DNA of 64,000 bases from Acidimicrobiia bacterium UBA5794 (GTDB lineage: Bacteria; Actinomycetota; Acidimicrobiia; Spongiisociales; UBA5794), in the NCBI GenBank assembly GCA_002418265.1, contig DIDS01000009.1:61234-125233 (forward strand), read 5' to 3'. Every line of letters starts with the position of its first letter. The stretch's first letter is position 1. Positions 17,184 to 24,903 of this stretch are shown in pieces. Position numbers and translations under genes: made by a program. The notes under the pieces are model-generated. The model ran no database searches and had not been told where the DNA came from. It worked only from the letters and a program-made list of their open reading frames with translations.

Positions 17184-18290
17184 ATGACATCCAAGAGATG
17201 GCGACTGTTCGCAGTCGTACTCGTCGTCTTCGCGATGGTCGCTGCTGCATGTAGCAGCGACGACGCAGCAGACGACACAACAACGACAACGGCAGGCGAG
17301 GCACCCGCAGAGGTGCTCAAGGTTGCATTTGTGTACATCGGCCCCGTTTCTGACAAGGGCTGGTCGTGGTCACATGATCAAGGTGCCAAGGCACTCAAGG
17401 CTGCCCTTGGTGATGCGGTCGAGATCACGACACTTGAAAACATTCCAGAAGGTGCTGATTCCGAGCGCGTCTTCAATGACCTTGCTGAGGAGGGCAACAA
17501 GCTGATCTTCGGGACGTCGTTCGGATACATGGATCCAATGCTTGCCGCCGCGGAAAGCCACCCCGACACCGTCTTCATGCATGCAACCGGCTACAAGCAG
17601 TCTGACAACATGGGGAACTACTTCGGTGCCGCTGAAGAAGGCCGGTATCTCTCCGGCATGGCAGCAGGTGCCGCAACCGTCACGAACAAGATCGGTTATG
17701 TCGCTGCGTTCCCCATCCCTGAGGTTCTCCGGGGAATCAACGCGTTCACACTCGGTGTACGGGAAGTGAATCCTGATGCTGAGGTGCAGGTTGTTTGGAC
17801 ATCAACGTGGTTTGATCCACCAAAGGAGAAAACGGCAGCTGAATCGCTTCTCGATGCTGGAGCAGACGTCATTGCAATGCATCAGGACTCGGCAGCACCC
17901 GGCCAGGCCGCAGAGGCTGCGGGCGCCAAATGGGTTGGATACAACACGGACATGACCGAATTTGCGCCCACCGCGTGGCTGACCGCTGCAATCTGGGATT
18001 GGGGTCCGTTCTACATCAAGACGGCGCAGCAGGTCATCGATGGAACGTGGGTGACGGAGGCCTACTACGGAAACATGGCTGACGGAATGGTTGCACTTGC
18101 ACCATTCGGCGAGTCTGTCGATGGGGCAACGCGGACGCTGATTGGAGAGAGAGAGGCCGAGATCATCGATGGAACTTTCTCTGTGCTTCCCGATCCGATC
18201 GTCGACCAGGACGGCGCCGAACGACCGCTCGGAAACATCTTTGAGATGGACTACTTCGTCGAGGGAGTCGTTGGAAGCCCAACCGGTTGA
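17184..18290 (+). CDS. BMP-family substrate-binding lipoprotein
   Basis: A 368-residue lipoprotein with a lipobox ending VAAAC. The BMP/PnrA-like domain starts LKVAFVYIGPVSDKGWSWSHDQG, and the second lobe includes GYVAAFPIPEVLRGINAFTLG. BMP proteins bind nucleosides or purines for ABC import. ATG 17184 is chosen because GAGAGG lies 6 bases upstream. A strong hairpin directly after the stop separates it from the ATPase gene, fitting higher expression of the binding protein. Confidence 0.9.
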   Translation: MTSKRWRLFAVVLVVFAMVAAACSSDDAADDTTTTTAGEAPAEVLKVAFVYIGPVSDKGWSWSHDQGAKALKAALGDAVEITTLENIPEGADSERVFNDLAEEGNKLIFGTSFGYMDPMLAAAESHPDTVFMHATGYKQSDNMGNYFGAAEEGRYLSGMAAGAATVTNKIGYVAAFPIPEVLRGINAFTLGVREVNPDAEVQVVWTSTWFDPPKEKTAAESLLDAGADVIAMHQDSAAPGQAAEAAGAKWVGYNTDMTEFAPTAWLTAAIWDWGPFYIKTAQQVIDGTWVTEAYYGNMADGMVALAPFGESVDGATRTLIGEREAEIIDGTFSVLPDPIVDQDGAERPLGNIFEMDYFVEGVVGSPTG

Positions 18291-18305
18291 TTGGGACCGA
18301 ATGAA

Positions 18306-18337
18306 GGGTGCGTCCGGCCAACCCGCCGGACGCACCC
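18306..18337 (+). terminator. Perfect 13-bp hairpin between binding protein and ATPase genes
   Basis: GGGTGCGTCCGGC at 18306-18318 pairs perfectly with GCCGGACGCACCC at 18325-18337 around a 6-base loop. No T-run follows, so it may act as a partial terminator or as a 3' stabiliser of the lipoprotein mRNA. Confidence 0.75.
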
Positions 18338-18376
18338 ACATCCACTGGCGCCACGCCACCTCCAGCTTGGAACGAC

Positions 18377-19924
18377 GTGACAACTGACGCCCCAACTGAC
18401 GCAGAAACGGACCTTGCCGTCGAACTCAGAAACGTCGACAAGGCGTTTTACGGCGTCAAGGCAAACGACAATGTCAACTTCCGCCTCGCCCGCGGCGAGG
18501 TGCACGCTCTCCTTGGTGAGAACGGTGCCGGCAAGTCGACCCTCTGTTCCATCCTTGCTGGGCTGTATCGACCCGACGCAGGCGAGATGTTCCTCAATGG
18601 CGCACCGACCGTGTTCAAGAGCCCCAAAGATGCGCTCGCTTCGGGTGTGGGAATGATCTACCAGCACTTCCGCCTGGTGCCAAACCTGACCGTTGCGGAG
18701 AATTTCGCCCTTGGCCATCCCAGTACCGGAATTCGTCTGGATCAGAAGAAACTTCAGGAGGAGGCGGCAGAACTCGGGGACAGATATGGGCTCCCGATCG
18801 ACCCGTCGGCACGAATCTGGCAGCTGTCCGTCGGCGAACAACAACGTGTCGAGATCCTCAAACTGCTCTACCGCAACGTGGATGTACTCATCCTCGATGA
18901 GCCGACCGCTGTGCTCACCCCCCAAGAGAGCAAGCAGCTGTTCAAGACCATGCGGCAGATGGCAGACGAGGGTCGGTCTGTGATCTTTGTGTCGCACAAG
19001 CTCCGAGAGGTCAAGGAGGTCTCAGATTCGGTGACCGTGCTTCGCCACGGACGCAACGTCGGAGGAGTCGCGACGGCCGACGCCGAAGCCGAAGACCTTG
19101 CTCGCATGATGGTCGGCCGTGACCTGGTTCTTCCGGCCCGAACCGACACTACGCAACCCGGTTCCGTCGTTTTGGCGGTTACCGATCTTCGGGTCGAAGG
19201 TGACCGCGGCCTTGAGGTGGTCAGCGGCGTTTCGTTCGAAGTAAGGGCAGGCGAGATCGTCGGGATAGCCGGTGTCTCTGGAAACGGGCAGCGGGAACTC
19301 GCCCTCGGACTCAACGGTCTGAGGACCCCAACCGCTGGACGCGTTTTCATCACCAATTTCGATGTCACCAAAGCCAGCGTGCTCGCCCACATTTATGCGG
19401 GCATGTCATATGTTCCACAGAATCGCCTCGGGGTGGGTCTTGCCCCGGGTCTGACCACCGAAGAGAACCTTGCTCTCAAGGCATTTCGGCAACCACCCTA
19501 TTCGCGAGGTCGCCGACTTGTCCCGAGCGCGTTCCGAAGCGAAGGTGCACGCCAGATCGAGCAGTACGATGTTCGCGGCGTACGACCCGGTCTCCCCATC
19601 AGGCTCCTGTCTGGCGGAAACCTCCAAAAAGCGCTCATCGCCAGAGAGATCGAGATGGGGCCGAAAGTCCTCATTCTCCACTCCCCGACTCGTGGGCTCG
19701 ATGTTGGTGCAACACAGACGGTTCGGCAACTGGCACTTGCTGAGCGTGCGCGCGGCGTCGGTGTCCTGCTGATCTCGGAGGACCTCGACGAACTCCTGGC
19801 CCTGTCGGACCGGCTCCTTGTGATGTATGAGGGCGAAATCGTCGGTCAGATGAACACCGAAGATGCAACTGCCGAACGACTCGGACTGCTCATGGCTGGC
19901 AAGCGACAGGGTGAGCAAACATGA
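18377..19924 (+). CDS. Nucleoside/simple-sugar-type ABC importer ATPase (two ABC domains)
   Basis: A 515-residue fused ATPase. Domain 1 has GENGAGKST and LSVGEQQRVEILK; domain 2 (from about 255) has the degenerate GVSGNGQRELA and LSGGNLQKALIAREI, as usual for the sugar/nucleoside family. GTG 18377 is chosen because upstream codons fall in the hairpin region, though the ribosome site is weak. It overlaps the permease start by ATGA. It powers import with the next two permeases and the BMP lipoprotein. Confidence 0.93.
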   Translation: MTTDAPTDAETDLAVELRNVDKAFYGVKANDNVNFRLARGEVHALLGENGAGKSTLCSILAGLYRPDAGEMFLNGAPTVFKSPKDALASGVGMIYQHFRLVPNLTVAENFALGHPSTGIRLDQKKLQEEAAELGDRYGLPIDPSARIWQLSVGEQQRVEILKLLYRNVDVLILDEPTAVLTPQESKQLFKTMRQMADEGRSVIFVSHKLREVKEVSDSVTVLRHGRNVGGVATADAEAEDLARMMVGRDLVLPARTDTTQPGSVVLAVTDLRVEGDRGLEVVSGVSFEVRAGEIVGIAGVSGNGQRELALGLNGLRTPTAGRVFITNFDVTKASVLAHIYAGMSYVPQNRLGVGLAPGLTTEENLALKAFRQPPYSRGRRLVPSAFRSEGARQIEQYDVRGVRPGLPIRLLSGGNLQKALIAREIEMGPKVLILHSPTRGLDVGATQTVRQLALAERARGVGVLLISEDLDELLALSDRLLVMYEGEIVGQMNTEDATAERLGLLMAGKRQGEQT

Positions 19925-21036
19925 CACGTCATGTCGTCGTTGAACCACGAGGACTTGCCTCGGTGAAGCTGAGGATCCTCGTACCGGTGCTATCCGTTCT
20001 CGCAGCGTTGGTCGTCGGAGGCCTCTTCCTCGCAATCACTGGCGAGAACCCACTCGACGTATATCGAAAGATGGCCGACGTTGCGTTTGGGTCTGCCAAT
20101 GGCGTGAGCAATACCCTCATCTCGGCAACACCTCTGATCCTCACCGGGGTTGCAGCTGCGCTTGCGTTCAAAATGCTTGTGTGGAACATCGGCGGGGAAG
20201 GGCAACTCATCATGGGGGCGGTGTTCGCCTCCGGTATCGCGATCTGGCTCGGGCCTGCTGCCCCATCGTGGATCGCGATACCCGCAGTCATCGTCGCGGG
20301 CGGAGTTGGTGGCGCCGTTTGGGCATCGGTCGCTGCCATTCCGAGGGTCTACCTCAAAACGAACGAGATCATCACGACCCTCATGTTGAACTTCATTGCG
20401 CTCAGCTTCATGAACTTTCTCGTTTTCGGTTCGTCGAGTCCATGGCGCGATTCAGCAGTCAGCACGTTTCCAACCGGTCAGCCGATCCCTACCAACGCCA
20501 GGCTCCCCACGTTCTTCCAGAGGTTGGATATCAGCATCTTCATCGCCTTCGGCCTTGCGATCGCAGCATGGTGGCTTGTTGGCAAGACACGATGGGGGTT
20601 TGCTGTGCAAGTTGTCGGTGATTCACCCGAGACAGCTAAATACGCAGGAATCAGCGTTCCCAACAAGATTCTGGTCGTCTTCCTGCTTTCGGGTGCTGCC
20701 GCAGGGTTCGCAGGAGCCCTCTACGTTGCGGGCCCAATTGGTGCCCTCGAGCCACGGTCCCTCGACCTCGGACTCGGGTTCACCGGAATCATCGTTGCAG
20801 CGTTGGCGGGATTACACCTCTTGGCGGTCATCCCAATTGCCATCCTGATGGGTGCTCTGAACAACTCCGGGCCAGCCCTTCAGTCGATTGGTGTGCCCAC
20901 CTCCACCATCACGATGCTGCAAGGTGCGATCCTCATCTTTGCAGTCGGCGGGGAGTTCTTCATCAGGCACCGGATCAGGTTGCCACGCAAGGAATCCACT
21001 CCCCAAGAGATACCTGACGGGGTTGAGGTGGCATGA
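19921..21036 (+). CDS. Nucleoside-type ABC transporter permease, subunit 1
   Basis: A 371-residue inner-membrane permease of the BPD_transp_2 group with about nine to ten helices. Diagnostic segments are AFKMLVWNIGGEGQL, KTNEIITTLMLNFIAL and GFTGIIVAALAGLH. It resembles the larger permease of BMP-type nucleoside importers (YufP/NupP-like) and pairs with the next permease, which it overlaps by ATGA. Confidence 0.93.
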   Translation: MTRHVVVEPRGLASVKLRILVPVLSVLAALVVGGLFLAITGENPLDVYRKMADVAFGSANGVSNTLISATPLILTGVAAALAFKMLVWNIGGEGQLIMGAVFASGIAIWLGPAAPSWIAIPAVIVAGGVGGAVWASVAAIPRVYLKTNEIITTLMLNFIALSFMNFLVFGSSSPWRDSAVSTFPTGQPIPTNARLPTFFQRLDISIFIAFGLAIAAWWLVGKTRWGFAVQVVGDSPETAKYAGISVPNKILVVFLLSGAAAGFAGALYVAGPIGALEPRSLDLGLGFTGIIVAALAGLHLLAVIPIAILMGALNNSGPALQSIGVPTSTITMLQGAILIFAVGGEFFIRHRIRLPRKESTPQEIPDGVEVA

Positions 21037-21986
21037 ACGACACGCAACTGATCCTCACGATGTTCGCTGCGGTCGGGCTTGGAACACCGCTGATCTTTGC
21101 CACAGTCGGAGAGATCATCACCGAACGAGCGGGGATTCTGAATCTCGGCGTACAAGGGATGATGCTCATCGGTGCTGTTACGGGATTCTGGGGAACATTC
21201 CAAACCGGGAATCTCGTATTCGGGGTCGTCATTGCAATGGTGTGCGGAGCAGCCCTTTCGGCCGTACACGCTTTCACGTCGATCACGTTGCGCGTCAACC
21301 AGATCGTCTCAGGACTCGCCCTTGCCCTGTTCGGATCCGGCCTCGCAAGCTTCCTCGGAAGGGCAGGGTCGGAGCCGTTGGTCGGCCACCCGTCACGTGC
21401 GCAGTTCGAGCCGATCTTCACCGGCGGGATTGCAGACATCCCGATTGTTGGCCCACTCCTGTTCGGACATGATCCTCTGGTGTATCTGTCGTGGCTCGTC
21501 GCAGGGGCTGCGAGCTACTACTTGTTCAGAACCAGGATGGGGCTTTCACTTCGTGCTGTTGGGGAGGATCCAGCATCCGCTGAGGCCGCCGGTGTCCATG
21601 TGTCGAAAGTGAGGTATGTGCACGTGCTGATCGGTGGTGCTCTCGCAGGACTCGGTGGCGCCTACTTCTCGCTGGCCCTGACACCGACGTGGCAGGACGA
21701 TCCGATCGGTGCTGCCGGATGGATCGCGATCGCACTTGTCATCCTTGCGAGCTGGCGACCCTGGCGAGCAGTATTCGCCGCGTACCTTTTCGGGGCCGCT
21801 GAACGGGTCCAGTTCACACTCCAGACACTCGGCGAACCGTGGAGTGACATCCCTTCCACGCTCTTGGCGATGCTGCCGTTCATTCTTGCCATCATCGCGA
21901 TGATCGTGCTCACGAGTGGTAAACGGGCTCGTTTGTTGGGAGCTCCCTCGGCGTTGGGAGTCCCCTACTTCAGGGAACAACGCTGA
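21033..21986 (+). CDS. Nucleoside-type ABC transporter permease, subunit 2
   Basis: A 317-residue permease of the same group (YufQ/NupQ-like). Family marks are ERAGILNLGVQGMMLIGA, LRVNQIVSGLAL and RAVGEDPASAEAAGVHV. The sequence ends in a short basic tail. It is the last gene of the importer operon; a long heptamer array follows directly. Purine nucleoside uptake would fit with the phosphorylase at 38016, but the two are far apart. Confidence 0.93.
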   Translation: MNDTQLILTMFAAVGLGTPLIFATVGEIITERAGILNLGVQGMMLIGAVTGFWGTFQTGNLVFGVVIAMVCGAALSAVHAFTSITLRVNQIVSGLALALFGSGLASFLGRAGSEPLVGHPSRAQFEPIFTGGIADIPIVGPLLFGHDPLVYLSWLVAGAASYYLFRTRMGLSLRAVGEDPASAEAAGVHVSKVRYVHVLIGGALAGLGGAYFSLALTPTWQDDPIGAAGWIAIALVILASWRPWRAVFAAYLFGAAERVQFTLQTLGEPWSDIPSTLLAMLPFILAIIAMIVLTSGKRARLLGAPSALGVPYFREQR

Positions 21987-22000
21987 ACGACGACCGGATT

Positions 22001-22143
22001 CAGAAGTCAGAAGTCAGAAGTCAGAAGTCAGAAGTCAGAAGTCAGAAGTCAGAAGTCAGAAGTCAGAAGTCAGAAGTCAGAAGTCAGAAGTCAGAAGTCA
22101 GACGTCAGAGGACCGATGACCGATGACCGATGACCGATGACCG
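22001..22143. repeat. Longest heptamer array: about 14 CAGAAGT units then about 5 GACCGAT units
   Basis: From 22001 to about 22101 the unit CAGAAGT repeats with almost no errors, about 14 copies. A short GACGTCAGAG junction follows, then GACCGAT copies to 22143. A hairpin GAACCCG/CGGGTTC lies just after, at 22185-22204. It is the clearest example of the dispersed family. Confidence 0.95.
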
Positions 22144-22202
22144 AATTTAGGAGTCATGGAATCCGGCATACCTGGGTTTCCAAGGAACCCGGCTTGTCGG
22201 GT

Positions 22203-22700
22203 TCATATGGCCTCGGCAACCAGGAAGCCTGACTGGTCGAAGCGGAGGACCCAGAGACGGCCGTGGGCCGGCGTGTTCGGCGGGTCAAGGTGGAAAACGG
22301 CATGATGTGCAAGCTCGTGGGCGAGCGTCATCGCCGTGGTCGATCGACTGAGACGAATCGCCCCGTTCACCGGCAGGGCACCCCAGCCGTTGGCCTCGTT
22401 CGATGTCACCTTCGATTCTCCGAGAAGCGCCACCCACGAAGACCGTGGCCGCTCACAGGCACCGGTGTATGGCGAACGCCTGGCGTGAAACTTGAAGGCT
22501 GGCATTGGGATCCCGAAATCGGTGCACACCGAGGCGGCGATCGTCCGGACACCACCCGCATCGAGCGCAACACGATCGAGCGAGAGAAGGAAACCCGGAT
22601 CCTTCGAGAATTGGGCTACGCGCGCGGCGTGTCGTCGCTTGGGTCCCGGGTCGATCGACGTCGAAGCAACACGCTGACGAGTTGTGTCTGATTGATACAT
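22203..22700 (-). CDS. HExxH zincin-like protein
   Basis: A 165-residue protein with AMTLAHELAHHAVF near residue 130, a zinc-protease HExxH motif, then a possible third ligand in TPAHGRLW. The arrangement resembles a family of small actinobacterial putative metallohydrolases and distantly SprT-like proteins. No signal peptide or membrane segment is seen, so it is probably cytoplasmic. Its start (ATG 22700) has no clear ribosome site. Substrate is unknown. Confidence 0.7.
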   Translation of the reverse strand: MYQSDTTRQRVASTSIDPGPKRRHAARVAQFSKDPGFLLSLDRVALDAGGVRTIAASVCTDFGIPMPAFKFHARRSPYTGACERPRSSWVALLGESKVTSNEANGWGALPVNGAIRLSRSTTAMTLAHELAHHAVFHLDPPNTPAHGRLWVLRFDQSGFLVAEAI

Positions 22701-22746
22701 GACGTGACCGTATCGCACAACTGTGACAAAACCGTGTTGCGTTGCT

Positions 22747-23655
22747 CTACGACGCTACCTGTGCAATGCCGTGTTCGAGGGCCGTCCGGATTCCATCTGT
22801 ATCGAGACCGTGGACGGCACGCAACTCTCGGGGAGTTCCATAGTGGGAAAGCTCCGGATCGGTCACTCCGATCGCCTTGATCCGCATGGGACGATCAGAG
22901 AGAGCGGCCGCAACCTGCGCCACCGAGGTGCCAACGAGATAGGGCTCGACAACAACGATTTCGGAACCCACGACCTCTGCCCGGAGACCGTCAGCGTCGA
23001 TGGGTCGTGGCACGTTCGTGTAGAGCACAGTCGCGTCGGTCCTCTCAACGGCCTCGAGGACCGCGTCGGAGATGGGGCCAACAGCGAGCACCGTCGGACC
23101 GTGGTCCGATCCGCGCCGCAGGATCGATATCGCCCCGGGCCGAACGTCAACCGAAGCCGCGTTTTGGTCACCGGACAGGCGGATGTAGTGGGACGTCGAC
23201 GATTCGTGGGCCAAACGGAGCGCTTGTTCAGCTTCGTCAGAGGTTCCTGGGACATGGATCGTCCAACCAGGGAGGGTGCTCATCACGGCCACATCCTCAG
23301 GAGCCTGATGGGTTCGTCCCTCGGTCGATGCGTCCCAGCTTCCTCCGATGGAAACGAGTGTGGCATGAACCCCTTGATGCGTGAGGCTCAGCTTGATTTG
23401 TTCGAACGGCCGCTCGACGAGGAATGGGGTGTAGCTCATCACGATCGGTCGGAATCCTTCGAGGGCCAGCCCTCCCGCAACTCCGATCATTGCCTGCTCG
23501 CGGATGCCGACGTCGATGATTCGGTTCCGAACGGTCTTTGGTGCATCGGTGAACGATGATGCTCCGATCGCCGCGAGCACGACCACCGCCTTCTTGTCCC
23601 TCAACAACAGATCGGTGGCAACGCTGCTAAATCGGTCTCGCATCGTCTCGCTCAT
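22747..23655 (-). CDS. Transketolase-like protein, C-terminal (pyrimidine-binding) subunit
   Basis: A 302-residue half-transketolase. The pyrimidine-binding domain (about 1-160) has the cofactor-activating Glu in IIDVGIREQAMIGVAGGLA and the region EDVAVMSTLPG. The transketolase C-terminal domain follows (about 175-300). Its start overlaps the N-terminal subunit stop by ATGA, so the two chains are made together and should form one thiamine-diphosphate enzyme. Whether it performs standard pentose-phosphate transfer or acts on another ketose is open. Confidence 0.88.
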   Translation of the reverse strand: MSETMRDRFSSVATDLLLRDKKAVVVLAAIGASSFTDAPKTVRNRIIDVGIREQAMIGVAGGLALEGFRPIVMSYTPFLVERPFEQIKLSLTHQGVHATLVSIGGSWDASTEGRTHQAPEDVAVMSTLPGWTIHVPGTSDEAEQALRLAHESSTSHYIRLSGDQNAASVDVRPGAISILRRGSDHGPTVLAVGPISDAVLEAVERTDATVLYTNVPRPIDADGLRAEVVGSEIVVVEPYLVGTSVAQVAAALSDRPMRIKAIGVTDPELSHYGTPRELRAVHGLDTDGIRTALEHGIAQVAS

Positions 23656-24296
23656 GGCTTCCTCCCAACCTCTGCGACCACCGCGAGCGGAACGTCAACG
23701 TGGGTGGCGGTGAGGGCTCCTTCGATTGCATCGTGGTTCCGGCCATCGACGACTCGGGTTGTCCAACCCTCAACGGCAAATCGACTCGCGATACCACCTG
23801 GCCAGCCGAGGGTCGAAGACTGGTTGTCGATCACGACTGTTGTCAATCGACCAATGCCAAGGCGACCGGCTACCGCGATTGCCTCGTGACTTGATCCCTC
23901 GTCGAGTTCACCATCCCCCATCAACACAAACACACGTCCGGCAGAGCACGAAAGGCCGAGCGCTATCGCCGACCCAATGCCGAGGGCGAGCCCCTGTCCG
24001 AGGGAGCCAGATGAGATCTCAACCCCGGGAATCCTCCGGCGATCCGGATGATGACCGAGCGGAGATTCTGCCGTTGAGAAACCTGCCAACACGGCTGGAT
24101 CGATGAACCCCTTCGTTGCAAGGACCGCGTAGTAGGCCATCGGCCCGTGCCCCTTGGACAGAAAAAACCGGTCCCGATCCGGGTCGTCCAGGCGATCGGG
24201 ATCGACTCGGAGTACGCGGTCGTAGAGGGTCCAAAGAACATCAAGCGTTGACGTCGACGCCTCTGAGTGCTTCTCATCTCCCGTCATCACGGACAT
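23652..24296 (-). CDS. Transketolase-like protein, N-terminal (ThDP-binding) subunit
   Basis: The ThDP-binding half, with GDGELDEGSSHEA through VVIDNQ as the cofactor motif, FFLSKGHGPMAYYAVLA and GSLGQGLALGIGSAIA. The start is unresolved. ATG 24296 gives a 214-residue chain, but family-like sequence (DLRAL) extends upstream in frame, where only a TTG inside the promoter -35 is available. ATG 24287 overlaps the stop of a 26-codon leader frame. A missing or extra base in the first 70 bases would also explain this. The pair is controlled by the SoxR-type promoter at 24374-24404. Confidence 0.85.
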   Translation of the reverse strand: MSVMTGDEKHSEASTSTLDVLWTLYDRVLRVDPDRLDDPDRDRFFLSKGHGPMAYYAVLATKGFIDPAVLAGFSTAESPLGHHPDRRRIPGVEISSGSLGQGLALGIGSAIALGLSCSAGRVFVLMGDGELDEGSSHEAIAVAGRLGIGRLTTVVIDNQSSTLGWPGGIASRFAVEGWTTRVVDGRNHDAIEGALTATHVDVPLAVVAEVGRKP

Positions 24297-24367
24297 GAGA
24301 GCGCGCAGGTCGCCATAGCCGAGTTCCGGGTCCTGGTTCGGGTTGCTGAGCTGTGTGTGCGTGACAT
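24287..24367 (-). CDS. Possible leaderless 26-codon leader peptide or frameshifted N-terminus
   Basis: An ATG at 24367 lies 6 bases after the -10 of the SoxR-type promoter, where transcription should begin, so it could be translated without a leader. Its frame runs 26 codons, is rich in Arg, Thr and Ser, has two Cys near the end, and stops at TGA 24289-24287. That stop overlaps by one base an ATG in the transketolase frame. It may be a coupling leader peptide, or the true enzyme N-terminus displaced by a sequencing or natural indel. Confidence 0.35.
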   Translation of the reverse strand: MSRTHSSATRTRTRNSAMATCALSCP

Positions 24368-24373
24368 GATCCC

Positions 24374-24404
24374 ACCGTACAACTTCAAGTATGCTTGAAG
24401 TCAA
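24374..24404 (-). promoter_or_regulatory. SoxR-type promoter and operator driving the transketolase pair
   Basis: Reading the minus strand, TTGACT (24404-24399) and TACGGT (24379-24374) are separated by 19 bp, the overlong spacer typical of MerR-family promoters. The spacer holds most of the palindrome ACTTCAAG-TATG-CTTGAAGT (24382-24401, plus-strand reading), which closely matches the enterobacterial SoxR box pattern CTCAAG-n-CTTGAG. A soxR-like gene starts divergently 21 bp away. Confidence 0.8.
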
Positions 24405-24424
24405 GTATTTTTGTTGGAGAAAAT

Positions 24425-24880
24425 GTGGAAGACCAACTGACCATCGGAGAAGTCAGTAGACGGACGGGTGTCGCAGCTTCAGCGCTTCGGTTCTATGAGG
24501 AGATGGGCCTCATCGACAGCCACCGAACGGTGGGAAACCAGCGCCGCTACGATCGATCTTCGATACGGCTGATATCAGTGATAAAGGCAGCGCAAGAGGT
24601 TGGCTTGTCGCTTCAGCAGGTCGCCGACGCTCTGTCGGTACTTCCTCATCACCGCACGCCGACCAAGCGCGACTGGTCGAGATTGACGACACGGTGGCGG
24701 TCCGATCTCGACAAGCGAATCGATGAGTTGGTTGCACTGCGCGACGATTTGACCAACTGCATCGGCTGTGGGTGTCTGTCACTCCGGTCGTGTGCATTGT
24801 TCAACTCGGGCGACCGTGCAGCAGCAAAGGGATCTGGAGCTCGGTACCTCGTTGGTGATGAGCGACCGCAGACACCGTGA
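24425..24880 (+). CDS. soxR: Redox-sensing MerR-family regulator SoxR
   Basis: A 151-residue MerR-family protein. The N-terminal helix-turn-helix (TIGEVSRRTGVAASALRFYEEMGLI) is followed by a dimerisation helix. The C-terminal cluster C112-x2-C115-x-C117-x5-C123 in CIGCGCLSLRSC is the SoxR [2Fe-2S] signature. GTG 24425 is set by GGAGA 5 bases upstream. It senses redox-active compounds by oxidation of the cluster and distorts promoters with a 19-bp spacer; one lies next door and points to the transketolase genes. Confidence 0.95.
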   Translation: MEDQLTIGEVSRRTGVAASALRFYEEMGLIDSHRTVGNQRRYDRSSIRLISVIKAAQEVGLSLQQVADALSVLPHHRTPTKRDWSRLTTRWRSDLDKRIDELVALRDDLTNCIGCGCLSLRSCALFNSGDRAAAKGSGARYLVGDERPQTP

Positions 24881-24903
24881 GCGTGTCAGACTTCTGAGTC
24901 CAC

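Noticed and set aside
22001..22143. Repeat array as a CRISPR
   Set aside because: The units are 7 bp with no spacers and no cas genes nearby.
22723..23559. Long plus-strand open frame opposite the transketolase gene
   Set aside because: It is the shadow of a clear ThDP enzyme subunit and its translation has no recognisable domain.
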